Origin: Rhodospirillales bacterium
GTDB lineage: Bacteria > Pseudomonadota > Alphaproteobacteria > Rhodospirillales > Rhodospirillaceae
Reading direction: 5' to 3'
Length of the DNA: 64,000 bases
NCBI GenBank assembly: GCA_028278135.1
Contig: JANQEW010000029.1
Location: 1-64,000, forward strand
Each line of letters begins with the position of its first letter. Within the stretch, counting starts at the first letter, position 1. Below the pieces are notes generated by a model that made no database searches, was not told the origin of the DNA, and saw nothing but the letters and a program-made list of their open reading frames with translations. Positions 54,915-63,076 of the stretch are shown here, piece after piece. Position numbers and translations under genes: made by a program.

Positions 54915-56177
54915 TCACTCTGCTGCAGCTCGTGGTGCGGCGTCTTTACGAGCATTCCATTTAAGCACTTGCTCGTCCCAGTCATCCATCCGCACATAGG
55001 AGTTGGTGCGTGGATGACTAATCATATTGGGATCAACATCAAGACCAATCCCTTCTAGAAAGTCAACCAACCCAATGCGCTCTATCATTTCGCCGGTACG
55101 TTCGTGTTCAAGAGCGTTTTCGGCGAAAAACTCAATGACCTTCTGGCCTAGCTCGACAAGCCTTTCAAAATCTTCATCACTTTCAAGTTTCATGAACGGT
55201 ACAACCACCGTGCCCATGAGATCGCCGATTTTTAGAGTACGCTTACCACCAACAAGAACTGTCACACCGCGATCTTTACCGGCCTTAAGAGCCTTTGTCA
55301 TCACATTGATGCAATGCATGCAACGAACACACGATTTATTGTCAACTGCAAGTGTATCATCGTCGTTAAGAGACAGAGCATTGGTCGGACACATGCTGAT
55401 AACCTGATCGATCATCCACTTACGGCCGTTCCTGATCATGTACTCCTTGACCTTTGCTTGGTTGACCTGCATATCATCACGCCACGTCCCTATCACTGCA
55501 AAGTCTGAGCGATGTGTAGCATTCACGCAGTCGTTAGCACAGCCAGAAACCTTAAACTTGAACTTATACGGCAAGGACGGGCGGTGCATATCATCCAGCA
55601 CTGCGTTCACTAGACTGCGCATGGTGCGCTGCTCGTCAAAACAGGACTGTTCACAACGAGCGCTTCCAACACATGCCATTGACGTGCGTACTGCGGGGCC
55701 TGCCCCACCCAGATCAAAGCCAAGTGCGTTTAGCTCGTCAAAAGCCGCCTGAAGGTTAGACGTACTAATGCCCTGGAACATAATGTCGCCAGATTGACCG
55801 TGAAATGCAATGAGACCAGAACCATGCTTTTCCCATATATCACAGAGTTTTCGTAGGATGTCAGTTGAATAATGCATCCCAGCAGGGGGCATCACACGAA
55901 ACGTGTGGAACTCCTTTGAATCCGGAAACTTGTGCGCAACCTCAGAAAAACGAGGAATCACACCACCGCCATACCCAAATACAGTTGCTACGCCCCCTTT
56001 CCAGTACCCCTTACGAGTTTCATACGAGTACTCTAGCTGGCCGAGCAAGTCCTTCATCATATCAGCGTAAGGCTTATCCTCTGCTTGGGCTAATTTTTTT
56101 AGGCCTGTGACAAAACTCGGCCATGGACCGCTTTCAAGCTGGTCTAAAAGTGGTGTGCTTGGCATCGCCTTTGCCAT
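54915..56177 (-). CDS. dsrA: Dissimilatory sulfite reductase (reverse type), alpha subunit
   Basis: First gene of the dsr cluster, 420 residues. Siroheme-4Fe-4S ligands C169-x5-C175 (ACVGSARC) and C213-x3-C217 (SGCANDC) are complete. The ferredoxin domain shows MCPTNAL and SCVRCMHCIN (263-289). GYWKGGVATVFGYGGGVIPR near the N-terminus is typical of DsrA. The start at 56177 follows GAGGAGAGG by four bases; three other in-frame ATG codons lie upstream. A candidate promoter with an 8-bp inverted repeat is upstream (56231-56278). Confidence 0.97.
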   Translation of the reverse strand: MAKAMPSTPLLDQLESGPWPSFVTGLKKLAQAEDKPYADMMKDLLGQLEYSYETRKGYWKGGVATVFGYGGGVIPRFSEVAHKFPDSKEFHTFRVMPPAGMHYSTDILRKLCDIWEKHGSGLIAFHGQSGDIMFQGISTSNLQAAFDELNALGFDLGGAGPAVRTSMACVGSARCEQSCFDEQRTMRSLVNAVLDDMHRPSLPYKFKFKVSGCANDCVNATHRSDFAVIGTWRDDMQVNQAKVKEYMIRNGRKWMIDQVISMCPTNALSLNDDDTLAVDNKSCVRCMHCINVMTKALKAGKDRGVTVLVGGKRTLKIGDLMGTVVVPFMKLESDEDFERLVELGQKVIEFFAENALEHERTGEMIERIGLVDFLEGIGLDVDPNMISHPRTNSYVRMDDWDEQVLKWNARKDAAPRAAAE

Positions 56178-56689
56178 CGATCCTCTCCTCATTCGATCCA
56201 TTCTCACCGTGCGAGCACGATAGTTCTCGTATTATCACACAGGACCCTTCAGGCCAGTCTTATGGTAGGAACTGGCCTTCCAGCAAGACACATCCATGCG
56301 CTCAAAACATTTTTTAAATTTTTCAGGCATTTCCATGATGGAAGATTCCTCTGGAGAAAAAAAGCCGCACGCAATTTCCCTCTTTTGTTCTGTGTCGGGG
56401 ACCATCACACCGTGCCTGACGACATGCTCCTTGCTCTCACAGCCTTCAATCCCTGTCGAAGGATATATGTATGCCTCTTAGGTGAGAGTTACAGGGCCTC
56501 TCACTATATTATAGATTAACTATTCATAATATACAGAAGTCTTATAAAGGAATCCAGCGTATTTTGCACTGTTCATCATATTTAATCGAAAATGAAAATG
56601 CTCTTTAGAAATTTTATTTTTTGATCTTTACTATTTTTAAAAAATTAAAACTATCAATCCACTACTATATAGAGTATTTAGGAGTAACA
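56178..56689. other. 512-bp divergent control region between dsrA and the TauD-like gene
   Basis: No gene supported. It contains the inverted repeat and -10 element listed separately for dsrA. About 56500-56690 is AT-rich and leads to the TauD-like gene with TATATA at about 56664-56669. Confidence 0.6.
56231..56278 (-). promoter_or_regulatory. Candidate dsr promoter with 8-bp inverted repeat over the -35 region
   Basis: On the minus strand an extended -10 (TGTGATAAT, hexamer GATAAT at 56231-56236) stands about 54 bases before the dsrA ATG. The perfect inverted repeat AGGCCAGT-N12-ACTGGCCT occupies 56251-56278, where the -35 box would be. No good -35 hexamer is visible, so an activator or repressor site is plausible. 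Alternatively it is only a hairpin. Confidence 0.45.
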
Positions 56690-57580
56690 ATGCTCTTGCT
56701 AACACAGCCAAGCCACTCACCATTTAATTTGCTCACTACAGACTCCTACTGCCGCTGGCGTGACGACAAGTTAAAGAATTATCCTACTGAAGTAAAATCA
56801 TTAATAGTTGAACTGAAATCAATGTATCATATAAAAGATGCAGAATGGACGAAAATAACACGCCTATGTCATAAAACCAATATGGCTATCTATGCCGCTC
56901 CTCCTTCGTCAAGAAGAGAAGAGCTCAAAGCATTTGCCAGTGCTTTTGGCTTAAGAAATTTCGACACCAACCCACTAGCTGACAAAGACAGTATCTCATC
57001 CGTTTCTATTCAAGATAATAATGATAATATTAAAAAAAGTTATATTCCCTATACAGACCAGTCTATGGCCTGGCATACGGACGGCTATTACAATCCATCA
57101 AATAGGCTTGTGCGAGCGATGATTCTCCATTGTGTAACACAGGCCGTCATTGGAGGCACAAGTGCCGTACTTGATCCGGACATTCTCTACATTCGCTTGC
57201 GCGACGAGGCACCTGACGTGGTAGAGATTCTGTCAAGGTCCGATTCGATGAAGATTCCAGCTCATGAAGGCATACGTCCAGACAGGACTGGACCTGTTTT
57301 TTCCTATGATTCGGAAGGACAGCACGTGCACATGCGTTACACTCATCGTACCCGTAGTATTGTCTGGCATCAAGAAGCAGTTGCCGCGGCAGTGCACCTG
57401 CGGACTGTCCTGGATACAGAGGACGTCCCCCACATTTTTCGTTACCGTCTAGAGTCTGGCCAAGGGCTTATCTGTAATAATGTACTGCACGCACGCACCT
57501 CTTTCCATGATACTCCACACCATAGGCGCCTTTTCTACCGTGCCCGTTTTTTGGAAAGAATTGCCAACACGAAATCCTAG
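56690..57580 (+). CDS. TauD/TfdA-family 2-oxoglutarate dioxygenase-like protein
   Basis: Fe(II)/2-oxoglutarate-type oxygenase fold, 296 residues. Iron ligands are visible as WHTDGYYN (His129, Asp131) and the distal NNVLHART (His267). Arg279/280 in HHRRLFYRARF could bind 2-oxoglutarate. The ATG at 56690 follows AGGAG. It is divergent from dsrA and followed at 45 bases by a small gene. A link with sulfur oxidation is suggested only by position; the substrate is unknown. The N-terminal 110 residues are not obviously like taurine dioxygenase. The stop codon lies in a 7-bp tandem duplication. Confidence 0.83.
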   Translation: MLLLTQPSHSPFNLLTTDSYCRWRDDKLKNYPTEVKSLIVELKSMYHIKDAEWTKITRLCHKTNMAIYAAPPSSRREELKAFASAFGLRNFDTNPLADKDSISSVSIQDNNDNIKKSYIPYTDQSMAWHTDGYYNPSNRLVRAMILHCVTQAVIGGTSAVLDPDILYIRLRDEAPDVVEILSRSDSMKIPAHEGIRPDRTGPVFSYDSEGQHVHMRYTHRTRSIVWHQEAVAAAVHLRTVLDTEDVPHIFRYRLESGQGLICNNVLHARTSFHDTPHHRRLFYRARFLERIANTKS

Positions 57581-57590
57581 TCTCTAGTCT
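57577..57590. repeat. 7-bp perfect tandem duplication covering the TauD-like stop codon
   Basis: CTAGTCT occurs twice. TAG at 57578-57580 ends the TauD-like gene inside the first copy. Confidence 0.85.
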
Positions 57591-57625
57591 AAGGACGCCA
57601 TGATACTGCATATTATGGAGATACA

Positions 57626-57859
57626 ATGGCTACTGGATTGCATGAGGTCTTGACATTCCTTGACAAATTCCCAGCCCCATGGGGAAAGGAAATTGTTCTC
57701 AAAACAGTTGATTATGAGAGTGGACTCAAAATGCTGCGCATCACGATTCGTGAAAAGAGTCGTTTAACGTTGGTAGACCTAGACACAGAAACGGCCTCTA
57801 AACTGGCGACTCATCTGAGCGCCTGGGCCAGGCACGCCCAACAGGATATGGCGCGATGA
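57626..57859 (+). CDS. Small conserved-looking protein downstream of the TauD-like gene
   Basis: Protein of 77 residues, family not recognised. The sequence is well formed: WGKEIVLKTVDYESGLKMLRITIRE suggests two beta strands, TLVDLDTETASKLATHLSAWAR a strand and helix. GGAG stands five bases before the ATG. Same strand as and 45 bases after the TauD-like gene, so likely in one transcript and acting with it. No cysteines, no signal peptide and no membrane segment. Confidence 0.7.
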   Translation: MATGLHEVLTFLDKFPAPWGKEIVLKTVDYESGLKMLRITIREKSRLTLVDLDTETASKLATHLSAWARHAQQDMAR

Positions 57860-57906
57860 GAGAGCGCCAATAGGAAAGAAGATTCTTATCTCAGAAGGGG
57901 TTAAGG

Positions 57907-58122
57907 ATGTCTATCCCTGAAAGGCCACTCAATAGGGTTGTCATCGGCCAGTGGATCGCTGATGGCTTCTTGTCATCTCATCGCGCACCGTTTTGGCCAA
58001 GACTGGCACACGCGCAAGCAGGCGTGCTATTTGACACAGACACAGCCTCGCAATCAGCACCTCTAGCACCTCTTATCACCTTATCACCTCAATTAAATCC
58101 TGAGGCACGAATTAAATCCTGA
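57907..58122 (+). CDS. Doubtful small reading frame
   Basis: 71 codons with an acceptable AAGGGG before the ATG. The product resembles nothing recognised. Its second half runs through three successive short tandem duplications and ends in the second copy of a 19-bp repeat, so it is either a decaying gene remnant or chance. Confidence 0.25.
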   Translation: MSIPERPLNRVVIGQWIADGFLSSHRAPFWPRLAHAQAGVLFDTDTASQSAPLAPLITLSPQLNPEARIKS

Positions 58123-58128
58123 GGCACG
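58056..58128. repeat. Three successive tandem duplications
   Basis: AGCACCTCT twice (58056-58073), TTATCACC twice (58073-58088) and the 19-bp unit AATTAAATCCTGAGGCACG twice (58091-58128), all perfect, within 73 bases. Confidence 0.95.
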
Positions 58129-58180
58129 GGTATGCATAGCTCGGTCACACCCGTGCAGCAGCAGAGTGGGGAATCCATGT

Positions 58181-58906
58181 ATGAGACCTTCAGGGCGCAC
58201 GTCAGATCAACTCCGTACTGTCATACTGGAACCTCATGTTAATCAGCATACAGAAGGCTCATGTCTAGCCCGTTTCGGTCAGACTGCCGTCTTATGTACG
58301 GCCTCAGTAGAGAAAAAGCCACCACCTTTTCTTCGTGGGACTGGTAGAGGGTGGGTAACCGCTGAGTACGGCATGCTACCCAGGGCAACGCACGCTCGCA
58401 CTGACCGCGAAGCTGTCCGCGGAAGACAAAGTGGTCGCACGCACGAAATCCAGCGTTTAATTGGTCGTTCATTGCGGGCCATCATCAATCAAAAGGCAAT
58501 GGGGGAGATGCAGATCAAGATAGACTGTGATGTACTCTTAGCAGATGGCGGTACACGGAGTGCTGCTATTACGGGCGCCTATGTTGCGCTACACATCGCA
58601 TGCCAACGTCTGAGACAACTCGGTCTCTTGGCGTCTTTCCCAATAGTTGAACAGATAGCCGCTGTCTCCTGTGGATTTTACCATGACGTGGCTGTACTAG
58701 ATTTAGACTATACAGAGGATTCAACTGCTCAAGCTGATGCCAATTTTGTTCTGACATCTTCAGGTAAGATAGTAGAAGTTCAAGGGACAGCTGAGGAGAA
58801 GCCATTCACACACGATCAATTGTTCCAGCTCTTGAACCTCGCACAGAATGGTATAAACACATTAGTGAAACTACAAAGGAAAGCTCTCGGATTAGAAGAA
58901 GTATAA
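58181..58906 (+). CDS. rph: Ribonuclease PH
   Basis: Phosphorolytic 3'-5' exonuclease for tRNA 3' processing. MRPSGRTSDQLR is the standard beginning (ATG at 58181); a GTG 15 bases upstream is less likely. Conserved blocks: GWVTAEYGMLPRATHAR, GRTHEIQRLIGRSLRA, IDCDVLLADGGTRSAAITGA and ADANFVLTSSGKIVEVQGTAEE. 241 residues. rdgB follows after four bases. hrcA, often divergent from rph in alphaproteobacteria, is not present. Confidence 0.96.
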   Translation: MRPSGRTSDQLRTVILEPHVNQHTEGSCLARFGQTAVLCTASVEKKPPPFLRGTGRGWVTAEYGMLPRATHARTDREAVRGRQSGRTHEIQRLIGRSLRAIINQKAMGEMQIKIDCDVLLADGGTRSAAITGAYVALHIACQRLRQLGLLASFPIVEQIAAVSCGFYHDVAVLDLDYTEDSTAQADANFVLTSSGKIVEVQGTAEEKPFTHDQLFQLLNLAQNGINTLVKLQRKALGLEEV

Positions 58907-58910
58907 AGCA

Positions 58911-59519
58911 ATGACGCGTTTAATTTTAAAAGGTCCACTTATAGTGGCAAGTTATAATAAGGGAAAAATACAAGAAATAGAAAACTTATTTATAAAGTAT
59001 GCAATAAATATTATTCCCGTCGAAAAATTTGGATTAGCTGAATCAGCAGAAACTGGTAAGACTTTCGTGGATAACGCGAAAGCCAAAGCTTTAGAAACAG
59101 CCACGACAGTGGGCTTACCGGCCGTTGCGGATGATTCTGGTTTGGTCGTGACAGCACTGGGGGGGGGGCCCGGCCTCTATTCGGCCCGCTGGGCTCGAGA
59201 AGAGCGGAGCTTTACTGCTGCGATGGTCAGAATTCACACCTTGCTGGGTGATACGAAAGACCGTTCTGCCCGTTTTGTATCGGCTCTCGCTCTCGCATGG
59301 CCAGATGGACACACAGAAACCTTCGAAGGGGTTGTACAAGGAAATATCGTGTGGCCTCCGCGGGGAAGCAATGGGTTTGGTTACGATCCCATCTTCCAAC
59401 CCTCTGGTCATACCGCCACATTTGCCGAAATGTATCCTACGCTCAAACAGACCATCAGCCACAGAACCCGTGCCTTTGACAAGTTAGCTGCCGCCTGTCT
59501 ACGGCTACCAGAAACATAA
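58911..59519 (+). CDS. rdgB: Non-canonical purine NTP pyrophosphatase (RdgB/HAM1)
   Basis: Hydrolyses dITP and XTP to keep inosine and xanthine out of DNA. IVASYNKGKIQEIENL at the N-terminus, VADDSGLVVTALGG (metal Asp) and SNGFGYDPIFQP are diagnostic, as is the final SHRTRAFDKL. 202 residues. In one transcript with rph. hemW usually follows in alphaproteobacteria but is absent; convergent lpxK comes next. Confidence 0.96.
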   Translation: MTRLILKGPLIVASYNKGKIQEIENLFIKYAINIIPVEKFGLAESAETGKTFVDNAKAKALETATTVGLPAVADDSGLVVTALGGGPGLYSARWAREERSFTAAMVRIHTLLGDTKDRSARFVSALALAWPDGHTETFEGVVQGNIVWPPRGSNGFGYDPIFQPSGHTATFAEMYPTLKQTISHRTRAFDKLAAACLRLPET

Positions 59520-59675
59520 TCACCACTTCTGTAGAAAGAGCCATTTTAAGAGAAAAAATTACTCGTGTTATTCTTTTTCCTCTTAGGAGCTTGTGGCAAG
59601 AGCGTCATCCTCGTGTTGTGGGACAGGCGGGGAGGCGTGTGCCTTTGATGAGGTGAGAAAGGAGAGGGGGCCTGT

Positions 59676-60650
59676 TTACCTGTGCAAGAGCACCGTCTCC
59701 AAGCTCTTTTCATCGCCATCATGCCAAGCTAAAGTCACTGTTAACACCACAATCTTCTGTCGTTGCTCTGGAGAAAGACGGACTGCATCCTTAGAAGTTG
59801 TAATAGGTATAGCTTGCAATTCTAAGGATTTATCAAGAATGAGCTGAATCTCGCGTCCTGTATACGGTCTGTGATCCGCAAATGAATAACAGGCTATCGG
59901 ACAAGCACCAATTGCCCGTAGAGTGGAAAAAAATTTTTCTGGCCGGCCAATGCCGGCGAAGGCAACGACTCGCTGTCCTGCGAGGAAAGCGGATTCAGGT
60001 CCAGGGACGAAATATGCCTGTAGCACAGGTCGCTGAGAAGGAAATAACTTTTCAGAGATGTAATCTTCCCCTGATTCCCCAATTAATACTATTGCCGAGG
60101 CACGTGCCAGACCACGTCCGACTGACTCCCGTAGCGGCCCCGCAGGGAGGAGTCTGTTGTTTCCGAAACCATAAGCTCTATCAACAACCACGAGGGTGAT
60201 GTCCTTATACAAGCTAGAATCTTGATGGCCATCATCCATAACAATAACCTGCGCCCCCAGAGAGACTGCCAAGCGCGCACCCTCCACACGTCTGTCTGCA
60301 ACAACTGTTGGGGCTTGAGCGGCGAGAAGTAGTCCCTCATCGCCCACGTGCTCAGCTCTATCCCGTTCTAGCACAACCTGAAGTGGTCTATGTTTCTTGC
60401 CACCGTAGCCGCGAGATAGGAACACTGGCTGAAGGCCAAGAGAGCGGAGTTTCTGCGCGATCGCTATTGCGACAGGCGTCTTCCCAGCGCCACCAGCTAC
60501 GAGGTTTCCCACGCAAACCACTGGTACGGGTGCCCGCCACGATGGTCTCTTGGCGAGACGCCAGGCCGTACAGGCCCCATAAAAACGCCCGAAGGGACCT
60601 AGCAAATGTGCGAGTAACCCGTCGCCTTGCCAGAAGGCAGGTGTCTGCAC
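59676..60650 (-). CDS. lpxK: Tetraacyldisaccharide 4'-kinase
   Basis: Membrane-bound lipid A kinase. TPAFWQGDGLLAHLLGPFG is the usual beginning. Walker A is GNLVAGGAGKTPVAI. The blocks LSRGYGG, HVGDEGLLLA and VIVMDDGHQD (catalytic Asp) follow. The GTG at 60650 with GGAGG before it is preferred to TTG at 60668; about 324 residues. Downstream of waaA by 69 bases in the same direction: a lipid A-core pair. Confidence 0.94.
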   Translation of the reverse strand: MQTPAFWQGDGLLAHLLGPFGRFYGACTAWRLAKRPSWRAPVPVVCVGNLVAGGAGKTPVAIAIAQKLRSLGLQPVFLSRGYGGKKHRPLQVVLERDRAEHVGDEGLLLAAQAPTVVADRRVEGARLAVSLGAQVIVMDDGHQDSSLYKDITLVVVDRAYGFGNNRLLPAGPLRESVGRGLARASAIVLIGESGEDYISEKLFPSQRPVLQAYFVPGPESAFLAGQRVVAFAGIGRPEKFFSTLRAIGACPIACYSFADHRPYTGREIQLILDKSLELQAIPITTSKDAVRLSPEQRQKIVVLTVTLAWHDGDEKSLETVLLHR

Positions 60651-60717
60651 CTTTCCTCCCTCACTCAAGATACGGTCTCTACTCTAGACGGTATCTACTC
60701 TTTTCTGACAGATCCCC

Positions 60718-60731
60718 GATCAAGGATCAAG
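60718..60731. repeat. 7-bp perfect tandem duplication covering the waaA stop codon
   Basis: GATCAAG occurs twice. The waaA TGA (60720-60722 on the minus strand) lies in one copy. Confidence 0.85.
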
Positions 60732-62045
60732 ATAAGGGACGAGCCGATTGAGCAAGCGTAGCATGACGTCACCCGCTTCTTGAGTCGCCAATGTCTTACC
60801 CGTTCTTCCCATGGCAGTCCGTACAGGGGTCCCTTCAAGGAGAGCAGCAACTTCCGCACAAAGGTGTGCCTCATCGGTTACGATCCGTGCAGCACCAGCA
60901 GTGACCATGCGAGTTGCGATATCTGAAAAATTACTCATATGCGGTCCAAAAAGAACAGCACAGCCTAATCTTGCTGGCTCTAGGGGATTCTGACCACCAC
61001 CAACACAAAGCGATTTACCTATAAAAACAACAGAAGCAATACGAAACAATAATCCTAATTCACCAATAGTATCTGCGATATATATACCAGATGCTATTGG
61101 GAAAAATTCCTTAAGACTACGTCTTGCTACTGGCAGGCCGGCTGCTGTTAATTCAGTTGCAATAGCAGTTCCCCGAGATGGGTGGCGAGGGACAATGAGA
61201 GTGAGAAGTTTAGGATATAGAAATACTAGTTTTTTATGAACACGACCAACAATAGCCTCTTCGCCCGCATGTGTCGAGGCCGCTAACCACACAGGCCGTC
61301 CTACTAGCTGAGTTCGTATCTGGGCCAAAGCCTGTCTATCCGCTGGTAGAGGCGGCGACACAAATTTCAGATTCCCAATATACTCAGTTCGCCGGGCACC
61401 CAAAAGTGAGAGACGCTTACAATCCTGCTCTGTCTGTCCAAGACACAGATCAAATGAATTTAGTATAAGTTGAATATCCTTTGGCCATCGTTGCCATCTC
61501 TGAAATGAACGCTCAGAAATACGGCCATTGATAAGCACGAGAGGAATGGTGCGTTGCTGAATGGCCAAGATAGCGTTAGGCCATAACTCGGATTCTGTCC
61601 ACAACACTAGCGTCGGACGCCAGTGATCCAGAAAACGTCTGAGAAAGACGGGACTGTCCACAGGTATGTACTGGTGATAAGCCCGAATTGGCAGACGTTT
61701 TCTTACCAGTACGGCAGAAGAGACGCTACAACTTGTAACAAGTGTGGATAGTGCGATCCGTCTTCCTGACAGTATTTCTATTAAAGGTAAAATTGATAAT
61801 ATCTCTCCAACGCTTGCCGCATGCACCCACAAGAGGGGACCTTCCGGCCGCGGCCGTCCAGGTCGCCCGAGACGTTCTCTAAACCGAGAACGTTCTTCTT
61901 TGCCATGCCATAAGCGCCATGCAAGGTATCCATAAATCAGAAAAATACAGCTATTCATAATCCCTCTGTAGAGAGGGAGCAACCAAGAGCCTTTTGCCCA
62001 GTGAGGAAGCTTGCTGTACTCTTTAGAGAGACTGAGCTTCGGCAT
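60720..62045 (-). CDS. waaA: 3-deoxy-D-manno-octulosonic acid transferase
   Basis: GT-B glycosyltransferase adding Kdo to lipid IVA. LLWVHAASVGEILSILPLI contains the catalytic Glu region. LVLWTESELWPN, RRTEYIGNLKF, WLAASTHAGEE and VGGGQNPLEPARLGCAVLFGPHM are family blocks. An N-terminal membrane helix (MNSCIFLIYGYLAWRLW) is present. 441 residues from the ATG at 62045; the start is uncertain as an ATG at 61958 has a better AGAGGG site. Precedes lpxK, so the cell makes Kdo-lipid A. Confidence 0.94.
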   Translation of the reverse strand: MPKLSLSKEYSKLPHWAKGSWLLPLYRGIMNSCIFLIYGYLAWRLWHGKEERSRFRERLGRPGRPRPEGPLLWVHAASVGEILSILPLIEILSGRRIALSTLVTSCSVSSAVLVRKRLPIRAYHQYIPVDSPVFLRRFLDHWRPTLVLWTESELWPNAILAIQQRTIPLVLINGRISERSFQRWQRWPKDIQLILNSFDLCLGQTEQDCKRLSLLGARRTEYIGNLKFVSPPLPADRQALAQIRTQLVGRPVWLAASTHAGEEAIVGRVHKKLVFLYPKLLTLIVPRHPSRGTAIATELTAAGLPVARRSLKEFFPIASGIYIADTIGELGLLFRIASVVFIGKSLCVGGGQNPLEPARLGCAVLFGPHMSNFSDIATRMVTAGAARIVTDEAHLCAEVAALLEGTPVRTAMGRTGKTLATQEAGDVMLRLLNRLVPYLDP

Positions 62046-62442
62046 AGCGCGCCAGTGTTGTCGCCAGCATGTACGAGAGTCCTCTTGCTTTTCAGAAAAG
62101 AATTTCCAAGAAAACGCTTTCAGAATATACTTTTTTTAGCAAAAGAACGCTGCGCAGAATGCAGAATAACGTATATTATATTATATATTATAAAAATTTT
62201 AGTGAAGAGTATACAAGAGTACACATCGGTACGCCAGCAAACCGCATAGGTCTGCCCTAGCAATACATTGAGAGAGCGAAATAAAATACACCTTGAACAG
62301 GTACATGTAAAATTTGTGTGTCAGAGAGCAAAGGGGGGGGGACTGTCTCACGCCTCCATACACATATACACATATTGGACCACGTCTTCCCAACCATAAA
62401 AGCCCCAAGATCAATCACAAGGCGTTTATCCTGGCTACCACA
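62046..62442. other. 397-bp gap between the HAD gene and waaA
   Basis: No gene supported. It contains an AT-only stretch at about 62168-62200 that resembles the palindrome at 2610-2633, a run of nine G at about 62332-62340, and an 8-bp tandem duplication (ACACATAT twice, 62360-62375). Confidence 0.6.
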
Positions 62443-63039
62443 TCACGATCTTTGTATCGCGGTATGTATGACTGTTGGGTGATCTGTCAATGCGAGCATT
62501 GCCCCATCGTGGGGCAAATTACCGTAGCCCCATATAGGACCATCGATTCCAGCAAGCCACTCCCGGACCCTTCGGGCCTTTTCTACTCCTGTACAGGAAG
62601 CGGTCATCATTTCTCCAGTCAATACGTCCCCATCGACACCAATCTCTGTTGCGAGTAAGCCGTCAACAGAGATTCCTTTCATCTCAAGGAGAGCGGAGAC
62701 ATAGACTGACAAGCTACCTGTCGCTACGAGAACGTGACACCCTTCATCCTTATGCCTGCTCAGGGCCTCTGTAGTTCTACCTATCCAGTGAAGGCGCGTA
62801 AAGACACGTTCAGCAGCCTGCCATGCTTGGGTCAGAGTTTTCCCCACCAGGGCTCTGCGAATGACTTCAGCGCGAAAAATATCAAAACGACGCCCATTCA
62901 TAACCGTTTTCACCCCAGCGAGACAGCAAGCGGACGCAAAAGCTTTCTTTCCAGCAATCGCACACAAAAACATTGCCATGCTCTCTTGGTGAATGAGAGT
63001 CCTATCAAAATCAAAAACTGCCACACCAGCAGTATCCAT
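62443..63039 (-). CDS. HAD-superfamily phosphatase, subfamily IB
   Basis: Protein of 198 residues with HAD motif I VAVFDFDRTL (Asp10, Asp12), motif II VLVATGSLSVYV, a lysine in GVEKARRV and motif IV WGYGNLPHDGAML. The helical cap between motifs I and II fits type IB, the SerB-like group. The ATG at 63039 was chosen, because earlier starts overlap the TerC-family gene. Phosphoserine phosphatase is one possibility, since serA and serC are in the window and a standard serB is not, but the substrate is not shown by the sequence. Confidence 0.82.
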   Translation of the reverse strand: MDTAGVAVFDFDRTLIHQESMAMFLCAIAGKKAFASACCLAGVKTVMNGRRFDIFRAEVIRRALVGKTLTQAWQAAERVFTRLHWIGRTTEALSRHKDEGCHVLVATGSLSVYVSALLEMKGISVDGLLATEIGVDGDVLTGEMMTASCTGVEKARRVREWLAGIDGPIWGYGNLPHDGAMLALTDHPTVIHTAIQRS

Positions 63040-63076
63040 ACAGTTCTCTCGCTTATTGTTGCGCTTGCCAATGCCT

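Larger units (their letters stand above)
57860..58180. other. Gap before rph with a weak small reading frame
   Basis: About 320 bases. It holds only a possible 71-codon frame (57907-58122) and a run of three tandem duplications (58056-58128). No RNA gene recognised. Confidence 0.55.
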
